Below, piece by piece: positions 38,402 to 46,570 of a stretch of 64,000 bases of DNA. The DNA lies in the NCBI RefSeq assembly GCF_014269025.2, contig NZ_CP077094.1, positions 1,488,001-1,552,000 on the forward strand, read 5' to 3'. Origin of the DNA: Pseudomonas promysalinigenes. Lineage in GTDB: Bacteria; Pseudomonadota; Gammaproteobacteria; Pseudomonadales; Pseudomonadaceae. The position numbers were made by a program, and so were the translations under genes. Position 1 is the stretch's first letter. The number at the start of each line of letters is the position of its first letter. The notes below the pieces were generated by a model, which had not been told where the DNA came from, ran no database searches, and saw only the letters and a program-made list of their open reading frames with translations.

Positions 38402-38440
38402 AAAGGCTCATTCGCATATTGAATGGGCCTTTTGTTTTTT
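38402..38440 (+). terminator. Terminator of the tRNA array
   Basis: AAAGGCTCATTC / GAATGGGCCTTT stem with one T-G pair, 7-nt loop, then TGTTTTTT. Confidence 0.85.
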
Positions 38441-38481
38441 CTCTCCCTGATAATCGGCTGACGAACGGCATGCAGTTTTGT

Positions 38482-38526
38482 TTGCCAAAAAATATGATGT
38501 GAATAATATTACCTACATCATATTTT
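38482..38526 (+). promoter_or_regulatory. tetR promoter inside a perfect palindromic operator
   Basis: Arms AAAATATGATGT (38489-38500) and ACATCATATTTT (38515-38526) are exact complements 14 bases apart. A promoter TTGCCA (38482-38487), 16 bp, TAATAT (38504-38509) lies within them, so a bound dimer would cover the -10 and start site. Typical of autorepression by the TetR protein encoded at 38539. Confidence 0.75.
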
Positions 38527-38538
38527 CAGGGGCGAGCC

Positions 38539-39078
38539 ATGAGCGACAAGAAAAGCAGAACCCGCGAACGCATTCTGGAGGCCGCCCGCAGTGCTTTGAT
38601 TCTGCACGGCCCAGCCGAGCCCAGTGTCAGCCAGGTGATGGGGGCGGCAGGGCTGACGGTGGGTGGGTTTTACGCGCACTTTCAGAGCAAAGATGAACTC
38701 ATGCTCGAAGCGTTTCGCCAGTTGCTCTGCGAGCGTCGTGCCCTGTTGGCTCAGGTCGATCCGCATCTGGATGGGGAGGGGCGACGCGCGCTCGTAAGCG
38801 CTTTCTATCTTTCTCGCAAGCACCGGGACGCCGAAGTTCACGCGTGCCCCTTGCCCAATTCGCTCAGCGAAATGCAGCGGCTGCCCGATGTTTTTCGCGA
38901 AGTGCTGGCCGAGCACATCGAGTTGATGACGGCGGCCATGGTCGACCGCCCCGAGGATGCCGACAAAGCGTTGGCTGACCTGGCCCTGATGATTGGTGGC
39001 TTGGCCCTGGCGCGCGCGCTGGGGCCGGGTGAGTTGTCCGACCGACTGTTACGTGCCGCCAAATCGGCTGTTCTCTGA
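38539..39078 (+). CDS. TetR-family transcriptional regulator
   Basis: 179 aa. Helix-turn-helix VSQVMGAAGLTVGGFYAHFQ at about residues 30-49, helical C-terminal domain. AGGGG-CGAG precedes the ATG. The palindrome over its promoter points to self-control and, as the hydrolase gene starts 25 bp after its stop, probably to control of that gene and perhaps the thioesterase too. The ligand is unknown. Confidence 0.9.
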   Translation: MSDKKSRTRERILEAARSALILHGPAEPSVSQVMGAAGLTVGGFYAHFQSKDELMLEAFRQLLCERRALLAQVDPHLDGEGRRALVSAFYLSRKHRDAEVHACPLPNSLSEMQRLPDVFREVLAEHIELMTAAMVDRPEDADKALADLALMIGGLALARALGPGELSDRLLRAAKSAVL

Positions 39079-39102
39079 TACCGAAGGTTCTGGAGCAAGG
39101 CA

Positions 39103-39969
39103 ATGACTACCCTGAGCTGGATTCGAAGCGTAAATGGCACCCTAGGCCGGCTGATGCCGACGCATATCGCCGGCAAGATGCGCCGGGCCTTCATGACGCC
39201 GCGCAACTTCGCGCCTCGGGATTGGGAGCTGCCGTTACTGGCCAGTGCCGAGCGCATGACCTTGCGCTTCGGGCTGTCGGCTCTGCGCTGGGGCAAAGGG
39301 CCGACGGTACTGCTGATGCACGGTTGGGAAGGGCGCCCGACGCAGTTCGCGTCATTGATCCAGACCCTGGTGCAGGCCGGGTATACCGTGGTGTCGCTGG
39401 AAGGCCCTGCTCATGGCCACTCTCCAGGGCGCAAGGCGCATGTCGCGTTGTTCGCTCGCGCATTGCTTGAGGCTGCAGCGCAGCTGCCGCCGTTGCGAGC
39501 GGTGATCGGTCATTCCATGGGGGGCGCCAGCGTGCTGCTGGCGCTACAGATGGGGCTGCGTGCCGAAGCTGCCGTAAGTATTGCAGCGCCAGCACAGTTA
39601 CTGGGCGTGCTGCGGCGTTTCGCTCGCCACTTGGGATTGCCGGCGCGTGCCAGGGCGGCGTTTATTAGTCAGGTCGAACAAGATATCGGCATCCAGATAG
39701 CCCGCCTCGATGTCGAGGGCTATCAGTTGGACCTGCCGGGCCTAGTGGTACATGCCGTCGATGATGCGCTCGTGCCTGCTGACCAGGCGCAGCTAATTCA
39801 CAAAGCCTGGTTCGACAGCCGGCTCATGCTTTTAGACCAGGGCGGCCATCAACGCCTCTTGGCTGATCCGCGGCTGAGTGCGGCAGTCCTGGAGCTGCTC
39901 GCCCGAGAACCTGCGCGGCAGCGTGCCCGAACATCCGTTACACTCGGCCAGATTACTAGAGGGGGCTGA
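39103..39969 (+). CDS. Alpha/beta hydrolase
   Basis: 288 aa. Oxyanion region LLMHGWEGRPTQF, nucleophile elbow IGHSMGGAS, acid in HAVDDALVP and histidine in GGHQRLL: a complete Ser-Asp-His triad. No signal peptide, so cytoplasmic. Likely co-transcribed with the TetR gene. The substrate is unknown; an acyl ester or thioester is plausible given the thioesterase gene that follows. Confidence 0.88.
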   Translation: MTTLSWIRSVNGTLGRLMPTHIAGKMRRAFMTPRNFAPRDWELPLLASAERMTLRFGLSALRWGKGPTVLLMHGWEGRPTQFASLIQTLVQAGYTVVSLEGPAHGHSPGRKAHVALFARALLEAAAQLPPLRAVIGHSMGGASVLLALQMGLRAEAAVSIAAPAQLLGVLRRFARHLGLPARARAAFISQVEQDIGIQIARLDVEGYQLDLPGLVVHAVDDALVPADQAQLIHKAWFDSRLMLLDQGGHQRLLADPRLSAAVLELLAREPARQRARTSVTLGQITRGG

Positions 39970-40015
39970 GTATCAGCTTCTCGAGCTTTTTCGCCATCGA
40001 TCAGCAGGAGCGGGC

Positions 40016-40450
40016 ATGAGTTGGGACCTGGCAACGCCATTCATCATCGACCTGCGTGTGGGCAGCGAGGACATCGACGGCCTCGGCCATGCCAACAACG
40101 CGGTCTACGTTACCTGGTTGGAGCGCTGCGCCTGGCGCCACTCCCAGCGGCTGGGCCTTGACTTGGCCGAGTACCGGCGGCTGGACCGGGCCATGGCAGT
40201 GGTGCGCCACGAAATCGACTACCTTGCCGCCGCTTACGAGGATGACGAGCTGCAGCTGGCTACCTGGATTGTCGACTGGGACCTGCGCCTGCGTATGACT
40301 CGGCGCTTCCAGCTCAAGCGTCCACGTGACGGGGTTACCTTGTTGCGCGCACAAACCACCTTCGCCTGTATCGAGCTGTCCAGCGGCAAGCCCAAGCGCA
40401 TGCCTGGCGAATTCCTCGAGGGTTACGGCCCGGCGCTGATCGGCAGCTGA
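40016..40450 (+). CDS. 4-hydroxybenzoyl-CoA-type thioesterase (hot-dog fold)
   Basis: 144 aa, acyl-CoA thioesterase family. The signature EDIDGLGHANNAVYVTWLERC holds the catalytic aspartate near residue 22 and the long helix of the hot-dog fold. GGAG is six bases before ATG 40016; a longer frame from 39878 overlaps the hydrolase and has no family match. 46 bp after the hydrolase gene. Confidence 0.88.
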   Translation: MSWDLATPFIIDLRVGSEDIDGLGHANNAVYVTWLERCAWRHSQRLGLDLAEYRRLDRAMAVVRHEIDYLAAAYEDDELQLATWIVDWDLRLRMTRRFQLKRPRDGVTLLRAQTTFACIELSSGKPKRMPGEFLEGYGPALIGS

Positions 40451-40501
40451 GGCAAGCGGTTTTTTTGCTAGACTGGCGCCTTTTTGCGCCGAGACCCAGC
40501 C

Positions 40502-41473
40502 ATGCAAATTGCCCTGGCCCCCATGGAGGGGCTGGTCGACAACATCCTGCGCGACGTTCTGACCCGAGTAGGTGGCATCGATTGGTGCGTCACTGAGTTC
40601 ATTCGCGTCTGTGATCGCTTGCTGCCGGCTTCTTCGTTCGACAAGCTCGCGCCCGAATTGCGCCACGGCGCACGCACGGCGTCGGGCGTGCCGATGCGCG
40701 TGCAATTGCTCGGCTCGGACCCAGTGTGCCTGGCGGATAACGCAGCCCTGGCGTGTGAGCTGGGCGCGCCGGTCATCGATTTGAACTTCGGTTGCCCGGC
40801 CAAGACGGTGAACAAGTCCCGTGGCGGTGCAGTGCTGCTCAAGGAGCCGGAGCTGCTGCATGCCATCGTGCGTGAGGTGCGCCGCGCCGTACCGGCGCAT
40901 ATCCCGGTCACCTCGAAAATGCGTTTGGGTTTCGATAGCCCGGACGGTGCCCTGGATTGTGCCACGGCCTTGGCCGAGGGCGGTTCGGCACACCTGGTTG
41001 TGCACGCGCGCACCAAAGCCCAAGGCTACAAGCCACCGGCCCACTGGGAATGGGTGGCGCGGGTGCAGGATGTGGTTCAGGTGCCGGTGTTCGCCAATGG
41101 TGAAATCTGGACTGTCGACGACTGGCGGCGCTGCCGAGAGGTCAGCGGTGCCAAGGACATCATGCTAGGGCGCGGCCTGGTGTCGCGGCCGGACCTGGCC
41201 TTGCAGATCGCCGCTGCGCGGGATGGAGTCCAATACCAGCCCATGAGTTGGGATGAGCTGATGCCGTTGTTGCGCGAGTTCTGGCGCCAGGCCCAGGCCA
41301 AACTCTCGCCGCGATACGCGCCGGGGCGAATGAAGCAATGGCTGGCGATGCTGACCCGCAGTTATCCCGAGGCAGTGGTGCTTTTTGCCGAGTTGCGTCG
41401 TGAGGATGATTGCGCACGCATCAGCCGGTTGCTTGGGGTCGAAGCTACATCTTTGGAAGTATGCGTCGCCTGA
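40502..41473 (+). CDS. dusC: tRNA-dihydrouridine(16) synthase
   Basis: FMN enzyme that reduces U16 in tRNA. 323 aa. [15 protein letters not shown] at the N-terminus (FMN), the catalytic cysteine in [19 protein letters not shown] near residue 98, and [18 protein letters not shown]. DusC is favoured over DusA/B by length and by the last motif. ATG 40502 follows a leader with a GGCGC-CTTTTT-GCGCC hairpin (40475-40490) and TAGACT as a possible -10; no clear Shine-Dalgarno. Confidence 0.9.
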   Translation: MQIALAPMEGLVDNILRDVLTRVGGIDWCVTEFIRVCDRLLPASSFDKLAPELRHGARTASGVPMRVQLLGSDPVCLADNAALACELGAPVIDLNFGCPAKTVNKSRGGAVLLKEPELLHAIVREVRRAVPAHIPVTSKMRLGFDSPDGALDCATALAEGGSAHLVVHARTKAQGYKPPAHWEWVARVQDVVQVPVFANGEIWTVDDWRRCREVSGAKDIMLGRGLVSRPDLALQIAAARDGVQYQPMSWDELMPLLREFWRQAQAKLSPRYAPGRMKQWLAMLTRSYPEAVVLFAELRREDDCARISRLLGVEATSLEVCVA

Positions 41474-41474
41474 T

Positions 41475-41556
41475 CCGGCCCCTTCGCGGCTAAAGCCGCT
41501 CCTACAGAGGTTCAGCCGCCTTGGACCTGTAGGGGGCGGCTTTAGCCGCGAAGGGG
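41475..41556. repeat. Paired REP elements (BIME/REPIN-like)
   Basis: Two copies of a P. putida-type REP (CCCCTTCGCGGCTAAAGCCG, then C-rich bases and CTACAG) in inverted orientation about 20 bp apart, between dusC and the hsp20 promoter. Each can fold on itself, and the two arms with each other. Often spread by RAYT transposases; none is encoded here. Confidence 0.88.
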
Positions 41557-41598
41557 TCATCTATGCAGACGCTGCTTTCAGATTTTTTTATCCGTCCC

Positions 41599-41624
41599 CT
41601 TGAAAGCTTTTGCGCAGGCCATAT
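41599..41624 (+). promoter_or_regulatory. Heat-shock (sigma-32) promoter of hsp20
   Basis: CTTGAAA (41599-41605), 11-bp spacer, GGCCATAT (41617-41624) against the consensus CTTGAAA / CCCCATNT. The predicted leader is about 65 nt. Confidence 0.75.
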
Positions 41625-41659
41625 CTCTTGAGTACGCGATGCCGAATTCGGGTCGCGCA

Positions 41660-41698
41660 GTGACTTTACTTGCTGAATCTCAGGAGTTTATGACCATG
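41660..41698 (+). promoter_or_regulatory. ROSE-like RNA thermometer in the hsp20 leader
   Basis: TTGCT (41670-41674) can pair with the ribosome site AGGAG (41682-41686) across a 7-nt loop, giving U-G, U-A, G-G, C-G and U-A: the U(U/C)GCU anti-SD of ROSE elements with its single G-G pair. Melting on heating would free the ribosome site. Short ROSE-like thermometers are known upstream of ibpA in Pseudomonas. Confidence 0.8.
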
Positions 41699-42139
41699 AC
41701 TACCGCTTTCTCTCTCGCTCCATTGTTCCGCCACTCCGTTGGTTTCGACCGGTTCAACGACCTGTTCGAATCTGCGGCACGTAACGAGGCCGGTAGCAGC
41801 TACCCGCCCTACAACGTGGAAAAGCATGGCGATGATCACTACCGCATCGTGGTTGCCGCAGCTGGTTTCCAGGAGCAGGACCTCGATCTGCAGGTCGAAA
41901 AAGGTGTCCTGACCGTGACCGGTGGCAAACGCGAAAACGCAGCGGCTGAAGTGACCTATCTGCATCAGGGCATTGCCCAGCGCGCATTCAAGCTGTCGTT
42001 CCGCCTGGCCGATCATATCGAAGTCAAGGCCGCGGGCCTGGCCAACGGCCTGCTCAGCATCGATTTGCTGCGCATCGTGCCGGAAGAAGCCAAGGCCAAG
42101 CGGATCCCGATCAACGGTGATCAGCCTGCGCTGAACTGA
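41696..42139 (+). CDS. ibpA: Small heat-shock protein Hsp20 (IbpA-like)
   Basis: ATP-independent chaperone that holds unfolded proteins for refolding. 147 aa: N-terminal arm (MTTAFSLAPLFRHSVGFDRF), alpha-crystallin domain from PPYNVEKHGDDHYRIVVAAA to GLANGLLSIDL, and a C-terminal tail with the I-P-I anchor (KRIPINGD). ATG 41696 lies nine bases after AGGAG, while the in-frame ATG at 41690 is only three bases away. Sigma-32 promoter and ROSE element listed above. Confidence 0.93.
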   Translation: MTTAFSLAPLFRHSVGFDRFNDLFESAARNEAGSSYPPYNVEKHGDDHYRIVVAAAGFQEQDLDLQVEKGVLTVTGGKRENAAAEVTYLHQGIAQRAFKLSFRLADHIEVKAAGLANGLLSIDLLRIVPEEAKAKRIPINGDQPALN

Positions 42140-42168
42140 TGTTCACGGGCTACGCCCGGAACCCAATG

Positions 42169-42196
42169 AGAAAGGGCACCTTCGGGTGCCCTTTCT
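42169..42196. terminator. Bidirectional terminator between hsp20 and the GGDEF/EAL gene
   Basis: Perfect 12-bp stem AGAAAGGGCACC / GGTGCCCTTTCT closed by a stable TTCG tetraloop. Confidence 0.92.
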
Positions 42197-42202
42197 GCGT
42201 TT

Positions 42203-45200
42203 TCAATAGTCGGCGGGTGCCTCGATGAGCATTTGCCGAAATTGCGCCAGTGGCAGAGGGCGGCTATGCAGATAGCCCTGGTACAGGTGGCAGCCTAGGC
42301 CTTCAAGGAAGGCCAACTGCTCGCTCAGCTCCACCCCTTCGGCAATCACCGCCAGGTCAAGGCTGTGCGCCATCGCCACAATAGCGCGGACAATTTCGGC
42401 GTCATTAGGGTCTTGGGGCGCGTCACGCACAAAAGTCTGGTCGATTTTCAGCGCGTCCACCGGCAGGCGCTTGAGGTAGGTCAGTGATGAGTAGCCAGTA
42501 CCAAAGTCATCCATGGCGAAACTTACGCCGTAGCGCTTGAGCTCGCGCATCTTGCTGATCGTGTCTTCAAGGTTTTGGATGACGATACCCTCGGTGATCT
42601 CCAGTTTCAGAATGTGCCGCGGCAAGCAGTATTCATCGAGGCTGCGTAGTACGCGCTCGACAAAATCGTTCTGGCGAAATTGCCGGGGGCTGATGTTTAC
42701 GCACAGGCTGAAATCATCGGCATCGATCAGCCGGTCTTGCAGCATGCCGGCGCAGGCGTTGCAGGCTTCATCGAGGATCCAGCTGCCCACTTCGAGGATC
42801 AGCCCGCTTTCTTCCAGCACCTGAATGAACTGGCTCGGCGGTTGCTGCCCCAATTGCGGGTGGTGCCAGCGCAGCAGTACCTCGGCCCCGACAATGCGGT
42901 TGTCCCTGGCGTCCACCTGCGGCTGGAAATTCAACGCGAGCTCGCCACGGGCCAAGGCCAGGCGCAGATCGCTCTCCATGCGCAGACGTTCGCTGGCGGC
43001 CTTTTGCATCGTGGTGTGGAACAGCTCGGTAGTGTTGCGCCCTGAATCCTTGGCCCGGTAAAGCGCGATATCGGCACGTTTGAGCAGGTCGGCAGGGGTA
43101 GTGCCGTGGTCAGGAATCAGTGCCACACCGATGCTTGGGGTCACTTGCAAGCGTTGGCCGTCCAGTGACATCGGCTCGGCCAGCAGCTCGCGCAGCGTGT
43201 CGGCCAGTTCACGCACCTTGGCTTCCACTGCTTCGCGGCTGCCTTCCAGGCCGCTGAGCAGCACCACGAACTCATCGCCGCCCAGGCGCGCCACCGTGTC
43301 TTCCAAGCGCACGCTGGCCTCCAGGCGCGCGGTGATGATTTTCAGCACGGTATCGCCCACCGGGTGCCCGAGAGAATCGTTGATGTGCTTGAAGTGGTCC
43401 AGGTCGAGGAACAGCAGCGCGCCGCGCAGGTTATGCCGGCGCAACAGCGCGATCTGCTGGCTCAGGCGGTCCATCAACATGGCGCGGTTGGGCAGGTTGG
43501 TCAGCGGGTCGTGATAGGCCAGGTGGCGTATTTGCGCTTGGGCGTTCTTCAACTGGCTCACATCGCGGGCAGTCATCAGCAGGCAATCGGCCTCGTTGAG
43601 GCTGATCGGCTCCACTGATACTTCAACGGTCAGGATGTCGCCTCGCTTGTTGCGCCCGAGCATCTCGCGGTGATGCACGCGGCCGCTCTCCTTGAGCTCG
43701 TTGAGCAGCGCACTGCGCTGCTTTTCGTCTGCCCAGATGCCGATTTCATAGACGCTGCGGCCGACGACCTCGCTGGTGCCATATCCGGTCAGGCGACTGA
43801 AACCGTCGTTGACTTCCAGGTAGCGGCCGGTGTGGCGCTCGGTGATGGTGATAGCGTCGGGGCTGGAGTGGAAGGCCTTGGCGAATTTCTCTTCGCTGGA
43901 CTTCAGCGCCGCCTCGGCCCGTTGCTGTTGAGTGATGTCGCGTAGAGTAGTGACGCTGCACGGTTGGTCGTCGACGCTGATCAAGCGGCTGGCGATCACG
44001 CAGGTCAGCGGTGAGCCATTGCGGTGGTTGACCACCACTGCCACGTTGCTCAGTGCCTGCTCGCGGATCACCCGCTCGATGCGCTGCGCGCGTTCGACCG
44101 ACTCGGCCCACAGGCCGATTTCTTCGGCCGTGTGGCCTATCACCTGTTCGGCAGTCCAACCGAAGGTCTGGGTGAAGGCGGGGTTGATTTCGATGAACTG
44201 ACCGGTGTCCTGACGGGTGACGCAGATGGGGTCTGGGCTTGCCTGGAACAGGCTGGCAAATTTCTCTTCCGAGGCGCTCAAGCGCTGTTCCCGTTCTACC
44301 TGTTCGGTGATATCCAGTAGCGTGCCAGCCATGCGCAATGGGTTGCCTTGGTCATCGCGATAGAGCCGTGCACGGCTTTCGATGTAGCGTGAGGTGCCGT
44401 TTTCCAGCTGTACGTGGTACGTGATCTGGTAATTGCCGGCAGGCCCTTCACGCAGGCTGCGATAGGCCTGGCGCATGTTGGCCCGCTCATGCTCCGGAAC
44501 GCCTTCGAAGAAAGCCTCGAACGATTCATGGAAGGGTACCGGGGGCAATCCATGCAGCTGCGCGGCGCGAGCCGAGCCGTACAGCATCCCGCTGGGTATG
44601 TGCCAGTCCCAAGTCCCTAGCTGCGCCGAGTCCAGCGCCAGGTCAAGCCGCTCCTGGCTGTCCTTGAGCGCCTGTTCGGCGCGCTTGCGCTCGGTGGTGT
44701 CAACGAAGGTGCTGATCAGGTAGGGAACCCCCTCCATATCGATGCTCTGGGCGCAGAGGATGCCATCGTGGAGCTTGCCCGTGCTGGCACGAAACTGCAC
44801 TTCCATGATCGCTGGGCCCTGGCTGTTACGGGTGGCCTCGATGACCTGATGGCGCTGGTCAGGGTTCACCCACAGACCTAGCTCGATGCTGGTCTTGCCG
44901 ATCACCTGGTCGCCCGGCCAGCCGAACATGTCCTCGAAATGCTGGTTGACCTCGATGATCATGCCGTCATGCCGGCGGCTGAGCAAAATGGCGTTGGGGC
45001 TCAGGTGAAACAGCGTAGCGAAGCGCTTTTCCGAGTTGATCAGCGCAGCTTCGCGTTCGCGCTGGCGGGTAATTTCCCGGATCACTCCGATCATCTGGCG
45101 TCGGCCGTTCTGGTCCTGAGTCAGGCTGCCGTTGATTTCCAGCCAATGAACGCTGCCGTCCGGCCACAGGATGCGATGGCGCATAGCCTGCTCCACCGGT

Positions 45201-45499
45201 TCGCCGTTGACGACAGCGTGGAACAGTTGGCGGGTGCGGGCACGGTCTTGCTCTGCCAGCAGGTCGAGGTAGTCGATGTCGGCGGGTAGCGGCCGATGTG
45301 GGTCGAAGCCGAACAGCGCCTGCGTACCCCGTGACCAGCTGATTCGGCCGCTATCGATGTCCCACAGCCAGGCGCCCAGCCTGGCGCCGTTGAGCGCGGC
45401 CAGCAGTTGCGGTGCGTTCTGCCACGCCTGCTCTGATTCCTGGGGATCGGCCGCAGGGATGCGCGGCAGGCGCGGAAAGCGATTTGCTGATTTGGGCAT
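42203..45499 (-). CDS. Five-PAS GGDEF/EAL cyclic-di-GMP protein
   Basis: 1098-aa signalling protein without evident membrane segments. About five PAS domains fill the first ~650 residues; the later ones begin with near-identical phrases (SEKRFATLFHLSPNA, SEEKFASLFQASPDP, SEEKFAKAFHSSPDA), which suggests internal duplication. The GGDEF domain (about 665-835) has LARLGGDEFVVLL and an RLED inhibitory site five residues before it. The EAL domain (about 845-1090) reads EVL in place of EAL but keeps DDFGTGYSSL, LKID and AEGVE, so phosphodiesterase activity is likely. ATG 45499 follows AAAGGT; the frame opens at 45532 without a ribosome site. Confidence 0.92.
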   Translation of the reverse strand: MPKSANRFPRLPRIPAADPQESEQAWQNAPQLLAALNGARLGAWLWDIDSGRISWSRGTQALFGFDPHRPLPADIDYLDLLAEQDRARTRQLFHAVVNGEPVEQAMRHRILWPDGSVHWLEINGSLTQDQNGRRQMIGVIREITRQREREAALINSEKRFATLFHLSPNAILLSRRHDGMIIEVNQHFEDMFGWPGDQVIGKTSIELGLWVNPDQRHQVIEATRNSQGPAIMEVQFRASTGKLHDGILCAQSIDMEGVPYLISTFVDTTERKRAEQALKDSQERLDLALDSAQLGTWDWHIPSGMLYGSARAAQLHGLPPVPFHESFEAFFEGVPEHERANMRQAYRSLREGPAGNYQITYHVQLENGTSRYIESRARLYRDDQGNPLRMAGTLLDITEQVEREQRLSASEEKFASLFQASPDPICVTRQDTGQFIEINPAFTQTFGWTAEQVIGHTAEEIGLWAESVERAQRIERVIREQALSNVAVVVNHRNGSPLTCVIASRLISVDDQPCSVTTLRDITQQQRAEAALKSSEEKFAKAFHSSPDAITITERHTGRYLEVNDGFSRLTGYGTSEVVGRSVYEIGIWADEKQRSALLNELKESGRVHHREMLGRNKRGDILTVEVSVEPISLNEADCLLMTARDVSQLKNAQAQIRHLAYHDPLTNLPNRAMLMDRLSQQIALLRRHNLRGALLFLDLDHFKHINDSLGHPVGDTVLKIITARLEASVRLEDTVARLGGDEFVVLLSGLEGSREAVEAKVRELADTLRELLAEPMSLDGQRLQVTPSIGVALIPDHGTTPADLLKRADIALYRAKDSGRNTTELFHTTMQKAASERLRMESDLRLALARGELALNFQPQVDARDNRIVGAEVLLRWHHPQLGQQPPSQFIQVLEESGLILEVGSWILDEACNACAGMLQDRLIDADDFSLCVNISPRQFRQNDFVERVLRSLDEYCLPRHILKLEITEGIVIQNLEDTISKMRELKRYGVSFAMDDFGTGYSSLTYLKRLPVDALKIDQTFVRDAPQDPNDAEIVRAIVAMAHSLDLAVIAEGVELSEQLAFLEGLGCHLYQGYLHSRPLPLAQFRQMLIEAPADY

Positions 45500-45560
45500 T
45501 GGTACCAGACCTTTGGCGTGGGACGCGTCCATGAATTGGAAATGCCGAGCTGACGACCGG

Positions 45561-46439
45561 TCAGGCGGACCCTGCGTGGCTGTCGAGCAGGGCCATGAAG
45601 GCCCTAGCAGCGTTCGATAGCGTGCGCTCCGTGTGCAGAATGTAGCCTAGCTCGCGCGACAGCTGTATGCCGGGCAATGCGATGGGTGCAACCTGATCGT
45701 CCAGCATGGTCCTGGGCAGCACGCTCCAAGCCAGGCCGATCGACACCATCATCTTGATGGTTTCCAGGTAGTTGGTGCTCATGGCGATGTTTGGGGTAAG
45801 GCCCTGGCTTTCGAACAGCCGCTGGACAATATGGTGGGTGAAGGTGTTGCCGCCGGGGAAGACCGCCGGGTGGCGGGCGACATCGGCCAGGGTGACCGAG
45901 TGGTTGCTGGCCAGCGGATGTTCGGGCGCGGCCACGAAGTCCAGTGCGTCGTTCCACACCGGTATTGCCTTGACCACAGGGTGCGGCTCGGGTGCTAGCG
46001 TGATGACGGCAATCTCGGCCCGGCCATGGAGGATTTCGTCGTAGGCCTGTTCCGAATCCATGAATTGGATGTCCAGGGCCACCGCCGGATGCTGGCGGGT
46101 GAAGGCTCGCAGCAGCGGCGGTAGGCGGTGCAGGCCGATGTGATGGCTGGTAGCCAGGGTCAGGCGGCCGCTCACTTCGCCGTTGAGGTTGGTCAAGGCT
46201 CTGCGGGTATCATCGAGCACGTTGAGGATCTGGTAGGCACGCGGCAATAAGGCGCGACCGGCTTCGGTCAGAGTCACTTCACGGCCCAAGCGATCGAACA
46301 AGCGCACATCCAGTTGTTGCTCAAGGCCGGCAATGCGTTTGCTGATGGCTGGCTGAGTCAAAAACAGCCGCTCCCCGGCACCGGAGAAGCTGCCGGTTTC
46401 AGCAACGGCAATGAACGCGGTGAGGTTGGCCAAGTCCAC
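45561..46439 (-). CDS. LysR-family transcriptional regulator
   Basis: 292 aa from GTG 46439 (MDLANLTAFIAVAETGSF), which has AAGGA about nine bases upstream; a TTG at 46466 is the alternative. N-terminal winged HTH (ERLFLTQPAISKRIAGLEQQL near residues 30-50) and a substrate-binding domain. Divergent from leuC, with a palindrome in between, so it may control leucine synthesis and itself. No effector can be named from sequence; it is not an obvious LeuO. Confidence 0.88.
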   Translation of the reverse strand: MDLANLTAFIAVAETGSFSGAGERLFLTQPAISKRIAGLEQQLDVRLFDRLGREVTLTEAGRALLPRAYQILNVLDDTRRALTNLNGEVSGRLTLATSHHIGLHRLPPLLRAFTRQHPAVALDIQFMDSEQAYDEILHGRAEIAVITLAPEPHPVVKAIPVWNDALDFVAAPEHPLASNHSVTLADVARHPAVFPGGNTFTHHIVQRLFESQGLTPNIAMSTNYLETIKMMVSIGLAWSVLPRTMLDDQVAPIALPGIQLSRELGYILHTERTLSNAARAFMALLDSHAGSA

Positions 46440-46479
46440 GTGGTCGAATTCCTTTTGGTTATCCAAAGCATAAAAATTA

Positions 46480-46513
46480 TGAATTTGAGTTATTCAATCT
46501 AAACCCCTAGCAT
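46480..46513 (+). promoter_or_regulatory. Candidate LysR operator and leuC promoter
   Basis: TGAAT-N7-ATTCA (46480-46496) is a LysR-type palindrome. It covers TTGAGT (46485-46490), which with a 17-bp spacer and TAGCAT (46508-46513) could form the leuC promoter. Confidence 0.4.
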
Positions 46514-46570
46514 CGTCCGTACAAGCCAAGGGGTTTTTGGCATAGAAACACGCTGATGAGGAACAGTCCG

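Larger units (their letters stand above)
37922..38439 (+). repeat. Tandem duplication of a 259-bp Ala-Glu tRNA module
   Basis: Two consecutive units (37922-38180 and 38181-38439) share tRNA-Ala, a GCCGCGGTTCGC-type spacer, tRNA-Glu, a CCCGCG-TTTT-GCGGG hairpin and a terminator, with a handful of differences. The first Ala-Glu pair lacks the shared spacer. Confidence 0.85.

Noticed and set aside
46501..46538. AAACCCC/GGGGTTT hairpin with T-run before leuC, read as an attenuator
   Set aside because: The most likely leuC transcript starts within it (about 46520), the loop is long, and there is no Leu-rich leader peptide.
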